Assembly: GCA_963704565.1 (NCBI GenBank) | Contig: OY969917.1 | Location: 2,666,001 to 2,730,000, forward strand | Direction: 5' to 3' | Length of the DNA: 64,000 nucleotides | Source: Rhodoblastus sp963704565 | GTDB taxonomy: Bacteria > Pseudomonadota > Alphaproteobacteria > Rhizobiales > Beijerinckiaceae | Shown: positions 12,965 through 20,737 of the stretch, in pieces | How positions within the stretch are numbered: position 1 is the first letter of the stretch | Layout: the number at the start of each line of letters is the position of its first letter | Made by a program: the position numbers and the translations under genes | Notes under the pieces: model-generated | Told to the model about the DNA's origin: nothing | Seen by the model: only the letters and a program-made list of their open reading frames with translations | Databases searched by the model: none

Positions 12965-13119
12965 GGTCCGCTTTTAGCGCCAGCGGCGCGCCGCGGCCAG
13001 AGGCAGACGAAAAACTGCGGCAATTGACCACCTTGCCGAAGAATTAAAAATGTGTTGGTGTCGAAATTGCTCGCATTGAGTGCGTGCTTAAATTTTGGGC
13101 GCCATCACAGGAGGCGGCC

Positions 13120-13335
13120 ATGATCTTCATTCCCGAAACCGGCCAGACGGTCGTCCAAAACTCCGACGAGGATAAAACCGCCAAGGATAAAATGGGGCAG
13201 AGGTGGGAAAACATGCCGCCGGCGGGACCGCACGACCGTCCCGAACTCACCAATTACGACGCCTGCCCGGGCTGCGGCGTGCTCCCGGCGCAGAAGCCAA
13301 GCAAGGGTTTCGAGTCCGATCCCGGCGGCGGCTGA
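13120..13335 (+). CDS. Small CPGCG-containing protein, function unknown
   Basis: A hydrophilic 71-residue protein starting MIFIPETGQTVVQNSDEDKT, with a strong AGGAGG 5–6 bases before the ATG at 13120. The C-terminal half has one CxxC motif (YDACPGCGVLPAQKPSKGF). Half a zinc ribbon could bind metal only as a dimer. No family recognised. It is divergent from recF and lies 106 bases before rpmJ. Confidence 0.65.
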   Translation: MIFIPETGQTVVQNSDEDKTAKDKMGQRWENMPPAGPHDRPELTNYDACPGCGVLPAQKPSKGFESDPGGG

Positions 13336-13441
13336 GCGAAGGCGCGCTTTAGGGCTTGATTGCAGCGCGCAAATTTGGCATAGGACCAGCTCCGATTTCC
13401 GGCTGAGGGAGAACCCCGGCCAATTGTTTCCGGGGTAGAAA

Positions 13442-13567
13442 ATGAAAGTCCGCAACTCTCTCAAGTCCTTGCGCTCGCGCCATCGCGATAATCAGCTGGT
13501 CCGCCGCAAGGGCCGCGTCTATATCATCAACAAGACGCAGAAGCGCTACAAGGCCCGCCAAGGCTGA
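13442..13567 (+). CDS. rpmJ: 50S ribosomal protein L36
   Basis: A 41-residue basic protein, MKVRNSLKSLRSRHRDNQLV then RRKGRVYIINKTQKRYKARQ, matching the alphaproteobacterial L36 form that lacks the zinc-binding cysteines. Such C-minus paralogues are usually zinc-independent. It is monocistronic and ends at a strong terminator 43 bases downstream. Confidence 0.96.
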   Translation: MKVRNSLKSLRSRHRDNQLVRRKGRVYIINKTQKRYKARQG

Positions 13568-13609
13568 TCCGCCAAGTCTGAAATTTCGGCGCCCGACGCC
13601 AGAATTTGC

Positions 13610-13640
13610 AACCCCGGCGGCTCCGCCGGGGTTTTGTTTT
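13610..13640 (+). terminator. Rho-independent terminator of rpmJ
   Basis: Inverted repeat AACCCCGGCGG / CCGCCGGGGTT with a very tight loop (in practice 10 bp with a GCTC tetraloop), followed by TTTTGTTTTG. It ends just before the DUF1810 start at 13644. Confidence 0.88.
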
Positions 13641-13643
13641 GTC

Positions 13644-14072
13644 ATGACCGACGATCCTTTCGATCTCCAGCGTTTTGTCGCCGCCCAGAACGGCGTCTAT
13701 GAAAATGTGCGCGCGGAGTTGCGGGGCGGGCGCAAGCGCAACCATTGGATGTGGTTCGTCTTTCCCCAGATTGCCGGCCTCGGCTTCAGCCCGATGGCGC
13801 AGCTCTATGCCCTATCCTCGCTCGACGAGGCCCGCGCTTTTCTCGCCCATCCGGTGCTAGGCCCGCGCCTGCGGGACTGTGTGGAGCTGGTGAATGGAGT
13901 CGGCGACAAAAGCCTGTTCGATATTTTCGGCGATCCCGACGATTTGAAGTTTCGCTCGTCCATGGCCCTTTTCGAGCGCGCCGCGCCCGACGAGCCCGGC
14001 TTTTCGCGCGCGCTGGATAAATATTGCGACGGCGTCCGCGATCCGCTGACGCTGGAGAAGCTTGAGCCTTGA
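13644..14072 (+). CDS. DUF1810 family protein
   Basis: A 142-residue cytosolic protein with the DUF1810 signature: DPFDLQRFVAAQNGVYENV, HWMWFVFPQIAGLGFS, FLAHPVLGPRLRDCVELV, then KSLFDIFGDPDDLKFRSSM and the C-terminal ALDKYCDGVRDPLTLEKL. The family is widespread and its function is not established. It begins directly after the rpmJ terminator, with its own start context, and is followed by the TPR gene 42 bases later. Confidence 0.88.
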   Translation: MTDDPFDLQRFVAAQNGVYENVRAELRGGRKRNHWMWFVFPQIAGLGFSPMAQLYALSSLDEARAFLAHPVLGPRLRDCVELVNGVGDKSLFDIFGDPDDLKFRSSMALFERAAPDEPGFSRALDKYCDGVRDPLTLEKLEP

Positions 14073-14114
14073 AACGCGATTGGCAGCGGCGCCAAATCGG
14101 GCTTTAATCGCCGC

Positions 14115-14702
14115 ATGTCATCGCGTCCGCTCTTTCTGTTTGCTCTCCTCGCCGCGTTTAGCTTCGCGCCGCCTTGCCACGCGGGCGCCGCCGATTGGCC
14201 GCCGGGCGTCGTCCGGACGCGACAAAAAGCGCTCGATCTTATGTTCAAAAAGCTCGGCGAGGCGCCCGACACGGCGAGCGCCGCGCCGGTTCGCGCGATC
14301 ATCGAGAAATTATGGAGCCGTTCGGGCTCGCCCACCGGCGATTTGCTGGCGGCGCGCGCCCAAACCCTGCTCAAGGCCGATATGGCTACGCCGGCGGGGG
14401 CTTTGCTCGATGAGATCGTCAAGCTTTATCCCGACTGGGCCTTCGCCTGGCGGTTGCGGGCGCAATCGGCCTTGCTTCAGGGCGACAGCGAGGGGGCCAT
14501 GCTCGACCTCGATCACGCCCTGAGCGTCGACCCGCGCAATTTCGCGGTCATGGAAGATCTCGCCCATATGATGCGCGCCGCCGGGCGCGACGCGCCGGCG
14601 CTCGAATTGTTGCGGCGGGCGCTGAATTTCGATCCCCGCAACGAGGACGTGCGGCGCGAGGAGGAGCAGCTCCAGCGCCAGATCGACGGTCAGGGAATCT
14701 GA
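14115..14702 (+). CDS. Exported TPR-repeat protein
   Basis: A 195-residue protein with a cleavable signal peptide (PLFLFALLAAFSFAPPCHAGA) and two to three tetratricopeptide repeats in the C-terminal half: DWAFAWRLRAQSALLQGDSE, LDHALSVDPRNFAVMEDLAHM, LLRRALNFDPRNEDVRREEE. This points to a periplasmic scaffold. No more specific family is visible. The gene converges on hemN with 20 bases between the ends. Confidence 0.8.
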   Translation: MSSRPLFLFALLAAFSFAPPCHAGAADWPPGVVRTRQKALDLMFKKLGEAPDTASAAPVRAIIEKLWSRSGSPTGDLLAARAQTLLKADMATPAGALLDEIVKLYPDWAFAWRLRAQSALLQGDSEGAMLDLDHALSVDPRNFAVMEDLAHMMRAAGRDAPALELLRRALNFDPRNEDVRREEEQLQRQIDGQGI

Positions 14703-14722
14703 CGTAGGCCGGAGCTGCCGCC

Positions 14723-16075
14723 TCAGACCGCGACGCTATGGCGGGCGGCGCGGGCGGCCAGATAGGCGTCGAAGGCCGAAGCGACCAGGCGCATGAAGGG
14801 GCGTCCCGCCTCGGTGATCGAGACGCGCCGCCCCTCTTGGATCGCAACGCCCTCCCCGGCCAGTTGCGCCAATTGTTCCTGCGCCCCATCGAACGCGGCG
14901 GCGTCGCCCAGCATGTTCTGGGCGATTTCGCCGTAATCGACCGCAAAATCGCACATCAGGCGCTCGATTACCGCCGCGCGGGCGAGATCGTCGCGGGTGA
15001 AGGCGACGCCCTTCACGATGGCGAAGCGATCCGCTTCGATCGCCCGGCGCCAGGATCCGACATCATGGGCGTTCTGGACATAGCCCTGCGGCAAGCGGCC
15101 GATGGAGGAGGCGCCAAAGGGCAGAAGCGCGTCGGCCTGATCGACCGTATAGCCCTGGAAATTGCGCCGCAGCTTGCCGGCGCGCTGGGCGACGGCCATC
15201 GGGTCGTCGGGAAGCGCGAAATGGTCGAGGCCGATGGCGGCATAGCCCTGGTCGACCAGGGTTTTCCGCGCTATCGCCGCCTGACGAATGCGCTCCGCCG
15301 CGCCCGGCAGGGAGGCGGCGTCGATCAATTGCTGCCTTTTGGCGAACCATGGGGCGTGGGCGTAGCCGAAAATAGCCAGCCGGCTCGGCGCGAGCGAGGC
15401 CGCAAGCTCGGCGGTGCGCACGACATCGGCCTCGCTCTGGTTGGGCAGGCCGTACATCAGGTCGAGATTGATGGCGCGAAAACCGGCGACGCGCAGGAAA
15501 TTTACCGCGCGCTCGACCACCTCATAGGGCTGAACCCGTCCGATGGCTTCCTGCACATGCTGGTTGAAATCCTGCACGCCCAGGCTGACGCGGTTGAAGC
15601 CCGCCGCGAACAAGGCGCGGGCGAGATCGCCATCGACATGGCGCGGGTCCAGCTCGATCGAGATTTCGGCCGCGGGCTCGAAATCGAAATGGCCGCGCAA
15701 GGAATCGGTCAAAGCGCCCAGCCGCGCGCCCCCGAGCAGGCCCGGCGTGCCGCCGCCAAAATGAACGTGGATGACTTTTCTGGCCGGCGAGCTTTTGCCG
15801 ACGAGATCGATCTCGCGCGCCAGGGTCTCGGCGTAGGCGTCGAGCGGCCCGTTGCGCTTGGTCGCGCGGGTATGGCAGCCGCAATAGGTGCAAATCTCGC
15901 GGCAATAGGGCACATGGAGATAGAGCGACAGGCGCGTCGCCGCCGGCAGCTCGGCGAGCCAGGCGGCATATCGCTCCGACCCGACGGCGTCGGAAAAATG
16001 GGGCGCGGTCGGATAGCTGGTATAGCGCGGCACCGCCTTTTCGGCGAGAACCAGATGTGACGAAAGAACGCTCAT
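14723..16075 (-). CDS. hemN: Oxygen-independent coproporphyrinogen III oxidase
   Basis: Radical-SAM enzyme converting coproporphyrinogen III to protoporphyrinogen IX without oxygen. It has the N-terminal signature VPRYTSYPTAPHF, the [4Fe-4S] motif in YCREICTYCGCHT, the SAM-binding GGGTPGLL and the HemN C-terminal domain (DFAVDYGEIAQNM). From ATG 16075 it is 450 residues; that ATG starts MSVLSSHLVLAEKAVPRYTS and has AGAAGG upstream, so longer frames were not used. It is divergent from hemH; a FixK/FNR-type box (16110–16123) lies between them, consistent with low-oxygen control. Confidence 0.95.
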   Translation of the reverse strand: MSVLSSHLVLAEKAVPRYTSYPTAPHFSDAVGSERYAAWLAELPAATRLSLYLHVPYCREICTYCGCHTRATKRNGPLDAYAETLAREIDLVGKSSPARKVIHVHFGGGTPGLLGGARLGALTDSLRGHFDFEPAAEISIELDPRHVDGDLARALFAAGFNRVSLGVQDFNQHVQEAIGRVQPYEVVERAVNFLRVAGFRAINLDLMYGLPNQSEADVVRTAELAASLAPSRLAIFGYAHAPWFAKRQQLIDAASLPGAAERIRQAAIARKTLVDQGYAAIGLDHFALPDDPMAVAQRAGKLRRNFQGYTVDQADALLPFGASSIGRLPQGYVQNAHDVGSWRRAIEADRFAIVKGVAFTRDDLARAAVIERLMCDFAVDYGEIAQNMLGDAAAFDGAQEQLAQLAGEGVAIQEGRRVSITEAGRPFMRLVASAFDAYLAARAARHSVAV

Positions 16076-16109
16076 ATTGGCCTTCTGACACTTATAAGAA
16101 CCGGCTACT

Positions 16110-16123
16110 TTGACGCCGATCAA
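16110..16123. promoter_or_regulatory. FixK/FNR-type box between hemN and hemH
   Basis: TTGACGCCGATCAA matches the Crp/FNR-family consensus TTGAT-N4-ATCAA at all positions but one (C for T at position 5) and is nearly symmetrical. Its centre is about 41.5 bases from the hemN ATG and 21 bases from the hemH ATG. hemN is a classic FixK/FNR target. Because the spacing is short, whether it activates hemN, represses, or acts on hemH cannot be told from sequence. Confidence 0.65.
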
Positions 16124-16137
16124 GTTCCGAGGTGTTG

Positions 16138-17174
16138 ATGTCTTGCGCGCCTTCCCATCATCCGCCGGCCGCCCATGGCGGGATCGGCGTGTTGCTCGTC
16201 AATCTCGGCACGCCCGAGGGGACGAGCTACTGGCCGATGCGCCGCTATCTTGCCGAATTTCTTTCCGACCGGCGGGTGATCGAGACCCCGCGCGTCTTTT
16301 GGCTGCCCTTGCTGCATCTGGTGATTTTGATGACTCGTCCGGCGCGAAAAGGCAAGGATTATGCCGCGATCTGGAACAAGGAACGCAATGAAGGGCCGCT
16401 GAAAACCGTGACCCGCTCGCAGGCCGAAAAGCTCGCGCGAAAAATCGCCTCCGGCGCCTTCGGGCCAAGTGGCGAAAAATCGTCGTCGATTGGGCGATGC
16501 GCTATGGCGCGCCGTCCATGGCCTCGCGCATCGCCGCGCTTCAGGCCCAGGGCTGCGACCGGCTGCTGGTGCTGCCGCTCTATCCGCAATATTGCGCGGC
16601 GACCAGCGCCACCGTCGCCGATTGCGCCTTCGACGCGCTCAAGGCGATGCGCTGGCAGCCGGCTTTGCGCGTCGCCGCGCCCTTCTACGACCGTCCCGCC
16701 TATATCAAGGCGCTCGCGGTCCTGCTGCAAAAAGGGCTTCAGGGCCTCGACTTCACGCCGGACAGGATCGTCGTGTCCTGGCACGGGATTCCACAAGACT
16801 ATTTCGACAAGGGCGATCCCTATTATTGCCATTGCGCCAAGACCACCCGGCTGCTCGGCGAAGCTACCGGCTTGGGTGAAAAGCTGGTCATGACCTTCCA
16901 GTCGCGCTTCGGGCCGAAGGAATGGCTCAAGCCCTATACGATCGACACAATGAAGGAGCTGCCGTCCCAGGGCGTGAAAAGAATCGCGGTGATCGCACCG
17001 GGCTTTTTCGCCGATTGCCTGGAAACGCTGGAGGAACTGGGCGTCGAGAACCGCCGCGCCTTTCTCGCAGCCGGCGGCGAGGATTTCGCGCTCCTGCCCT
17101 GTCTCAACGACAGTGCGGGCGGGATGGACGTCATCGCCGACGTGGTGCGGACGGAGGTCGCGGGATGGATATGA
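16138..17174 (+). pseudogene. hemH: Ferrochelatase gene with a single-base frameshift
   Basis: Ferrochelatase inserts Fe2+ into protoporphyrin IX. The first frame (from ATG 16138, GAGG 5 bases upstream) carries GIGVLLVNLGTPEG and a normal N-terminal third to about 16474. The rest is in another frame from about 16480: IVVDWAMRYGAPSM, LPLYPQY, the catalytic His segment VVSWHGIPQDYF and IAVIAPGFFADCLETLEEL, ending 17174. Adding one A to the A5 run at 16475–16479 restores a continuous protein of normal length (GEKIVVDWAMRYG). Every conserved block is intact, so this is either a homopolymer error in the sequence, a very recent mutation, or a frameshifting site. cutA follows and overlaps its end. 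Confidence 0.88.
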
Positions 17175-17497
17175 GCGCCTTTTGCCTGGTGCAGACGACG
17201 ATCGACGACGAGAAACGCGCCGAAGAGATCGCCGAGGCCCTGGTGGAAAAGAAACTCGCCGCCTGCGTCCAGATCGGGACGGTGACCAGCCATTATGTCT
17301 GGAAAGGCGCGCCGGCTCGGGAGAAGGAATTTCTGCTGTCCGCCAAGGCTCGCCAGAAAGATTTCGCGGCGCTCGCCAAGGCGATCAAGTCCATGCACAG
17401 CTACGAAACGCCGGAAATCATCGCCGTGCCGATCCTGGCCGGCGACGCCGCCTATCTCGACTGGGCGCTTCAGGCGACGGAGCGCGGGGAAGGCTGA
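17165..17497 (+). CDS. cutA: Divalent-cation tolerance protein CutA
   Basis: A 110-residue CutA1-fold protein (trimeric, ferredoxin-like): SAFCLVQTTIDDEKRAEEIA, KKLAACVQIGTVTSHYVWKG, then KSMHSYETPEIIAVPILAGD. The start at 17165 has GGAGGT 6 bases upstream and lies inside the end of hemH, so cutA is coupled to hemH; ATG 17171 (ATGA overlap) is the alternative. CutA is linked to copper tolerance in E. coli, but its general role is unsettled. A decayed copy of its 3' end lies 570 bases downstream (18064). Confidence 0.95.
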   Translation: MDMSAFCLVQTTIDDEKRAEEIAEALVEKKLAACVQIGTVTSHYVWKGAPAREKEFLLSAKARQKDFAALAKAIKSMHSYETPEIIAVPILAGDAAYLDWALQATERGEG

Positions 17498-17687
17498 AAG
17501 TCGGAGACGTAAATTCGCGCGCTATTCCGTCTTCGGCGGGAATGGGAATCGCGCATCGCAAGAGCCGAACATTGTCGAGCCTTGTTTTGGTTGCAGCGCC
17601 GCAAATAAAAATTCATCGGCGCGTCGCATCGGAGCCTCATCTTCGCGTCGCGCTGGAAATGGCGCCAAATCTTGAGGAGTGACGTCA

Positions 17688-17900
17688 ATGCCGCACGCCA
17701 AAGAAGCCGCCGAACTTCACACCGCCGCCGCCGAACATCACGAGAAAGCCGCCGAGCACCATCAGCAGGCGGCCAAGCACCTTGAACATGGTGAGCACGA
17801 AAAAGCCGCGCATCATGCGATTCTCGCGCACGCTCATTCCCGGCACGCGGAGGAGCACCACGACGAAGCCGCCAAATTGGTTGCCGAACACCACGGCTGA
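17688..17900 (+). CDS. Small His/Ala/Glu-rich helical protein
   Basis: A 70-residue protein made almost entirely of A, H, E and K: MPHAKEAAELHTAAAEHHEK, then HHQQAAKHLEHGEHEKAAHH and HSRHAEEHHDEAAKLVAEHH. About one residue in four is His, in HH pairs spaced by heptad-like steps, so a helical, metal-binding protein is likely. Start ATG 17688 has GAGGAG 8 bases upstream. A strong terminator follows at 17965. I recognise no named family; similar His-rich small proteins occur in alphaproteobacteria. Its position behind cutA fits a metal-related role (inference). Confidence 0.8.
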   Translation: MPHAKEAAELHTAAAEHHEKAAEHHQQAAKHLEHGEHEKAAHHAILAHAHSRHAEEHHDEAAKLVAEHHG

Positions 17901-17964
17901 TTCGTCGAAAGTCCTTGCGTCGCGTCAGTTCCTTCATCGTTCAGTCAGTTCTTTGATAGTGGAG

Positions 17965-17991
17965 CCCCGCCGTCGACGGCGGGGTTTTTTT
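17965..17991 (+). terminator. Rho-independent terminator of the His-rich gene
   Basis: Stem CCCCGCCG / CGGCGGGG around a TCGA loop, followed by seven T residues. Confidence 0.9.
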
Positions 17992-18063
17992 ATGGCGGCG
18001 AAGGTCGAGACGCGGCTTTGCGGGGTCGCGTCAAATCTGTTGGCGCAACAACCGCCGCGAGCC

Positions 18064-18206
18064 AAGAGCTGCGCTTTTATGAAACGCCGGAAATTATTGC
18101 GCTGCCGATTTTGGCGGGCGATACGGCTTATCTCGACTGAGCGCGGCAGGCGACCGAGCGCGGGGAAGACTGAAAATGGAGACGTTGTTTCCAGCGCTAT
18201 TCCGCT
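18064..18206 (+). pseudogene. Decayed copy of the cutA 3' end
   Basis: One frame reads FYETPEIIALPILAGDTAYL then D-stop and continues ARQATERGED-stop. This matches the CutA C-terminus (SYETPEIIAVPILAGDAAYL..., ATERGEG). Homology continues past the stop into non-coding DNA (GGAGACG...GCGCTATTCCG in both copies, 17505 and 18178), so it is a segmental duplication and not convergent sequence. The 5' part is missing and an internal TGA replaces a Trp codon. Confidence 0.8.
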
Positions 18207-18260
18207 TTAGGCTCGAGGACTAAACCGCTCGCGCGGTAGGAGCGGCTCGGGCGGAAAGCG
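18204..18260. repeat. Dispersed repeat, copy 1 (pairs with 22505–22560)
   Basis: The core AGGACTAAACCGCT, then CGCGGTAGG and GCGG, recurs with small differences at 22519. Both copies lie in non-coding DNA flanking the GGDEF-EAL/RpfF-like pair. Confidence 0.6.
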
Positions 18261-18276
18261 GCAATAGACCGAATGA

Positions 18277-18545
18277 TACGGTTTCCGCAAGATTGCTTCG
18301 CAATCCGCGGAAACGCCATGGCGCGAAAATCCTCTATGTCGCGGGCGGATTTTCGCGCCAGCGGAATACGAATTCCGAATGATTTATTCGGAATTCGTAT
18401 GACTGCTCTGTGTCGCGCCGCGATCAAACGGGCGAAACACCTGAAATCACAACCGACTAATGAAATTCAACTTCTTGCCGGACGGGCTCTCATTGATTCT
18501 CGACCCTAGAGCCAATTGCGATTCGGTTGAATCGCAACTGGCTCT
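18277..18545. repeat. Cluster of four unrelated hairpins
   Basis: Four inverted repeats lie head to tail: GGTTTCCGC/GCGGAAAC with an inner GATTGC-TTC-GCAATC (about 18277–18312); TGGCGCGAAAATCC / GGATTTTCGCGCCA (18319–18332 and 18347–18360); ATACGAATTCCGAAT / ATTCGGAATTCGTAT, a perfect 15-bp stem with a 5-base loop (18366–18400); and AGAGCC...GGCTCT, 17 bp with one mismatch (18508–18545). No coding frame fits. The arrangement resembles a mosaic of REP-like units. Confidence 0.7.
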
Positions 18546-18625
18546 ATATTCCTTTGTTTTCGCGCCATTTTTGCGAACCGAAGGTCCGCGTAAGCGAATA
18601 GCCGGCATCCACTTTTCGCACGCGG

Positions 18626-18733
18626 CTTTAGAGCGCGTTCGGAAATAATAAAGTCGAAGGCGCTCTGTTATTTCATTGTTATGACGCATATTCTTGTCCG
18701 AAAAGTCTATCAACTTTTCGGGAATATGCTCTA
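18626..18733. repeat. Dispersed ~105-bp palindromic repeat, copy 1
   Basis: The stretch from TTTAGAGCGCGTTCGG through GACGCATATTCTTGTCCG to TTTTCGGGAATATGCTCTAG occurs again inverted at 46758–46865 with a few changes. Its end is an imperfect palindrome around GCATATTC...GAATATGC. The layout is like the intergenic GAGCATGATCC-type repeats common in Rhizobiales. It supplies the TAG stop of the GGDEF-EAL gene. Confidence 0.85.
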
Positions 18734-20737
18734 GAAGTTCGGTTCATTTCGCCTAGATGCGGCCGCGGCTTGGATGAACGGAAGGACGATCCCGCCTCGC
18801 GCACGACACGCCGTCCGCAGAAATGCGTCGACCCCTGACTGGGGCACGGGACGGCTGAAATAATAGCCCTGGCCGCATTCCACCTCGATGCCGGCGAGCA
18901 ACCGCTCCTGGTCGGCTGTTTCAATGCCTTCGGCGACAACGTCGAGCTTGAGATCGGCGGCGATCTTGCTCACAGCGCGAATGATCGACGCCGACGCCGC
19001 GCTAGAGGTCACCGTGCCGGTGAACGTCTTGTCGATCTTGATCTTCCTGAATGGAAAATCCTTGAGGTAGGACAGCGATGAATAGCCGGTGCCGAAGTCA
19101 TCGAGGGAAAACTGTACGCCCAGATCGACGAATTGCTGGATGATCCTTCGGGTGGTGTCCGGGTCGTTGACGAGCAGCGATTCGGTGATTTCCAGGTTGA
19201 GGCGACGCGGCGTCAGGCCGGATTCACGCAACGCCCTGACGACGGCGGCGAACAGACGCTCCGGCCGGGCGAACTGCTTCGTCGAGACGTTGACGGCGAC
19301 GCTGACGTCCTCCGGCCATTCCGCAGCGGCGGCGCAAGCCTGCTGGAGCATCAGCGAGCCGATCTCGTCGATCATCCCCGCTTTTTCCGCGATGGGGATG
19401 AAAACGTCCGGGCTGATTGGCCCATAGGTCGGATGGCTCCAGCGGGCGAGCGCCTCGAAACTGACGACCTCGCGGGTCTTGAGGGAGTAGATCGGCTGGA
19501 AATAGGGGAAGAAGCCGCCGTCGTCGATGGCGACGCGCATGTCGGTTTCGATCTTTCGCGTCTCTTTGATCTTCCGTTCGATTTTCGCGTCGAAATCCCG
19601 CCAGTTGGCGCCGCCTTCCTTCTTGGCTTCGTAGAGCGCGATATCGGCGTTCTTGATCAGCGCCTCAGTGGTCTTGGCTTGCAATGGGTAACCGCAAATG
19701 CCGATTGAGGCGGTCGCGTGCACAAAGTTCGAGTCGATCGGATAGGGGGCGCTCAAGACCGTCAACAGGCGCGAAGCCATGGCGGCGATGGCGTCGTGGT
19801 CGCTCTCGTCCAGCTTGATCAGGAATTCGTCGCCGCCGAACCGGGCGATGGGTGATGTCTCGCCCATGCATTCGCCGATCCGCCGCGCCATTTCGCGGAT
19901 CACTTCGTCGCCTGCGGTATGGCCGAGCGTATCGTTGATTTCCTTGAACTTGTCCAGGTCGAGGAAAAGGATCGCAAAGGGCGTCTCTGGCGCGCCTTCG
20001 ATCGCGCGATTAACGATATCGTTGAAGGTGAATCGATTGGCGAGCCCGGTCAGTTTGTCGTAGCGGGCGAGATATTCAGTTTCCCGCCCCGCTTGATAGA
20101 CGCGGACGATGTTCTTGTGCAGAGATATCGACACATAGATATTGGCGATGACGACACCCAGGAGCAGGGCTGCGTAAAGATAGCCGAAATGTCCAGGATT
20201 CGTTAGGTAGCCAAGAGCAAGCAGGCCGGCGCAGGCCGTGACCTGGCCGATGAGGAGGTTCGGCCGCCCGGCGTTGCGCGCGAAGAAGCCCATCGTATAT
20301 CCGATTGTCGCGCCGACGGCCAGCGCGTGGCTCTCCATCGATGGCGGATAGGTGACCAGGCGCCAGGACATCAGCCCGATCGTTATGCTGAAAGGCAGCG
20401 AACCCAGAAAGAAAGCCTGGTCGAATCTCTCGTAGTCCTCTCGCTTCAGGCCGGCTTTATTCCGGCGAATGAAATCGAAAATGATTTTGGTTCGGGCTGC
20501 GCCGGCCGTGGTGATCACGATGAACGCGGCGAGGAAAAGCTTGTCGCTGATGATCGAATAGGCTGACAAAGCGACAGCCATGCCCATCGCGTTCGCGGAA
20601 AAAAGCGACGACCTCGATGTGAACAGCGAGTTCACGAGGTGGATGTAAAGGCCATCGTCATCAAGATGGTCGTTGAGACCGATGCCTTTGCGCCAAAGCG
20701 ATCTCAACGTGCTCATGCGCCGCCTTTTCGTTTCCAC
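18731..20737 (-). CDS. Membrane-anchored GGDEF-EAL protein (c-di-GMP turnover)
   Basis: A 668-residue c-di-GMP enzyme. Residues about 45–205 form several membrane helices. Then comes a GGDEF domain (YDKLTGLANR, FLDLDKFKEINDT, FGGDEFLI at about 300) and an EAL domain (VVSFEALARWSHP near 430, DDFGTGYSSLSYL, KIDKTF, VVAEGIETADQ). Both catalytic signatures are intact, so it could make or cleave c-di-GMP; no RxxD inhibitory site is seen before GGDEF. ATG 20716 (MSTLRSLW) is an alternative start. The TAG stop is formed by a dispersed repeat. Upstream in the same direction, 464 bases away, is an RpfF-like gene. Confidence 0.93.
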   Translation of the reverse strand: METKRRRMSTLRSLWRKGIGLNDHLDDDGLYIHLVNSLFTSRSSLFSANAMGMAVALSAYSIISDKLFLAAFIVITTAGAARTKIIFDFIRRNKAGLKREDYERFDQAFFLGSLPFSITIGLMSWRLVTYPPSMESHALAVGATIGYTMGFFARNAGRPNLLIGQVTACAGLLALGYLTNPGHFGYLYAALLLGVVIANIYVSISLHKNIVRVYQAGRETEYLARYDKLTGLANRFTFNDIVNRAIEGAPETPFAILFLDLDKFKEINDTLGHTAGDEVIREMARRIGECMGETSPIARFGGDEFLIKLDESDHDAIAAMASRLLTVLSAPYPIDSNFVHATASIGICGYPLQAKTTEALIKNADIALYEAKKEGGANWRDFDAKIERKIKETRKIETDMRVAIDDGGFFPYFQPIYSLKTREVVSFEALARWSHPTYGPISPDVFIPIAEKAGMIDEIGSLMLQQACAAAAEWPEDVSVAVNVSTKQFARPERLFAAVVRALRESGLTPRRLNLEITESLLVNDPDTTRRIIQQFVDLGVQFSLDDFGTGYSSLSYLKDFPFRKIKIDKTFTGTVTSSAASASIIRAVSKIAADLKLDVVAEGIETADQERLLAGIEVECGQGYYFSRPVPQSGVDAFLRTACRARGGIVLPFIQAAAASRRNEPNF

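Noticed and set aside
16470..16485. Programmed -1 frameshift in hemH
   Set aside because: The sequence GGC GAA AAA TCG lacks a canonical X XXY YYZ heptamer and I saw no downstream pseudoknot; a one-base error or mutation in the A run is simpler.
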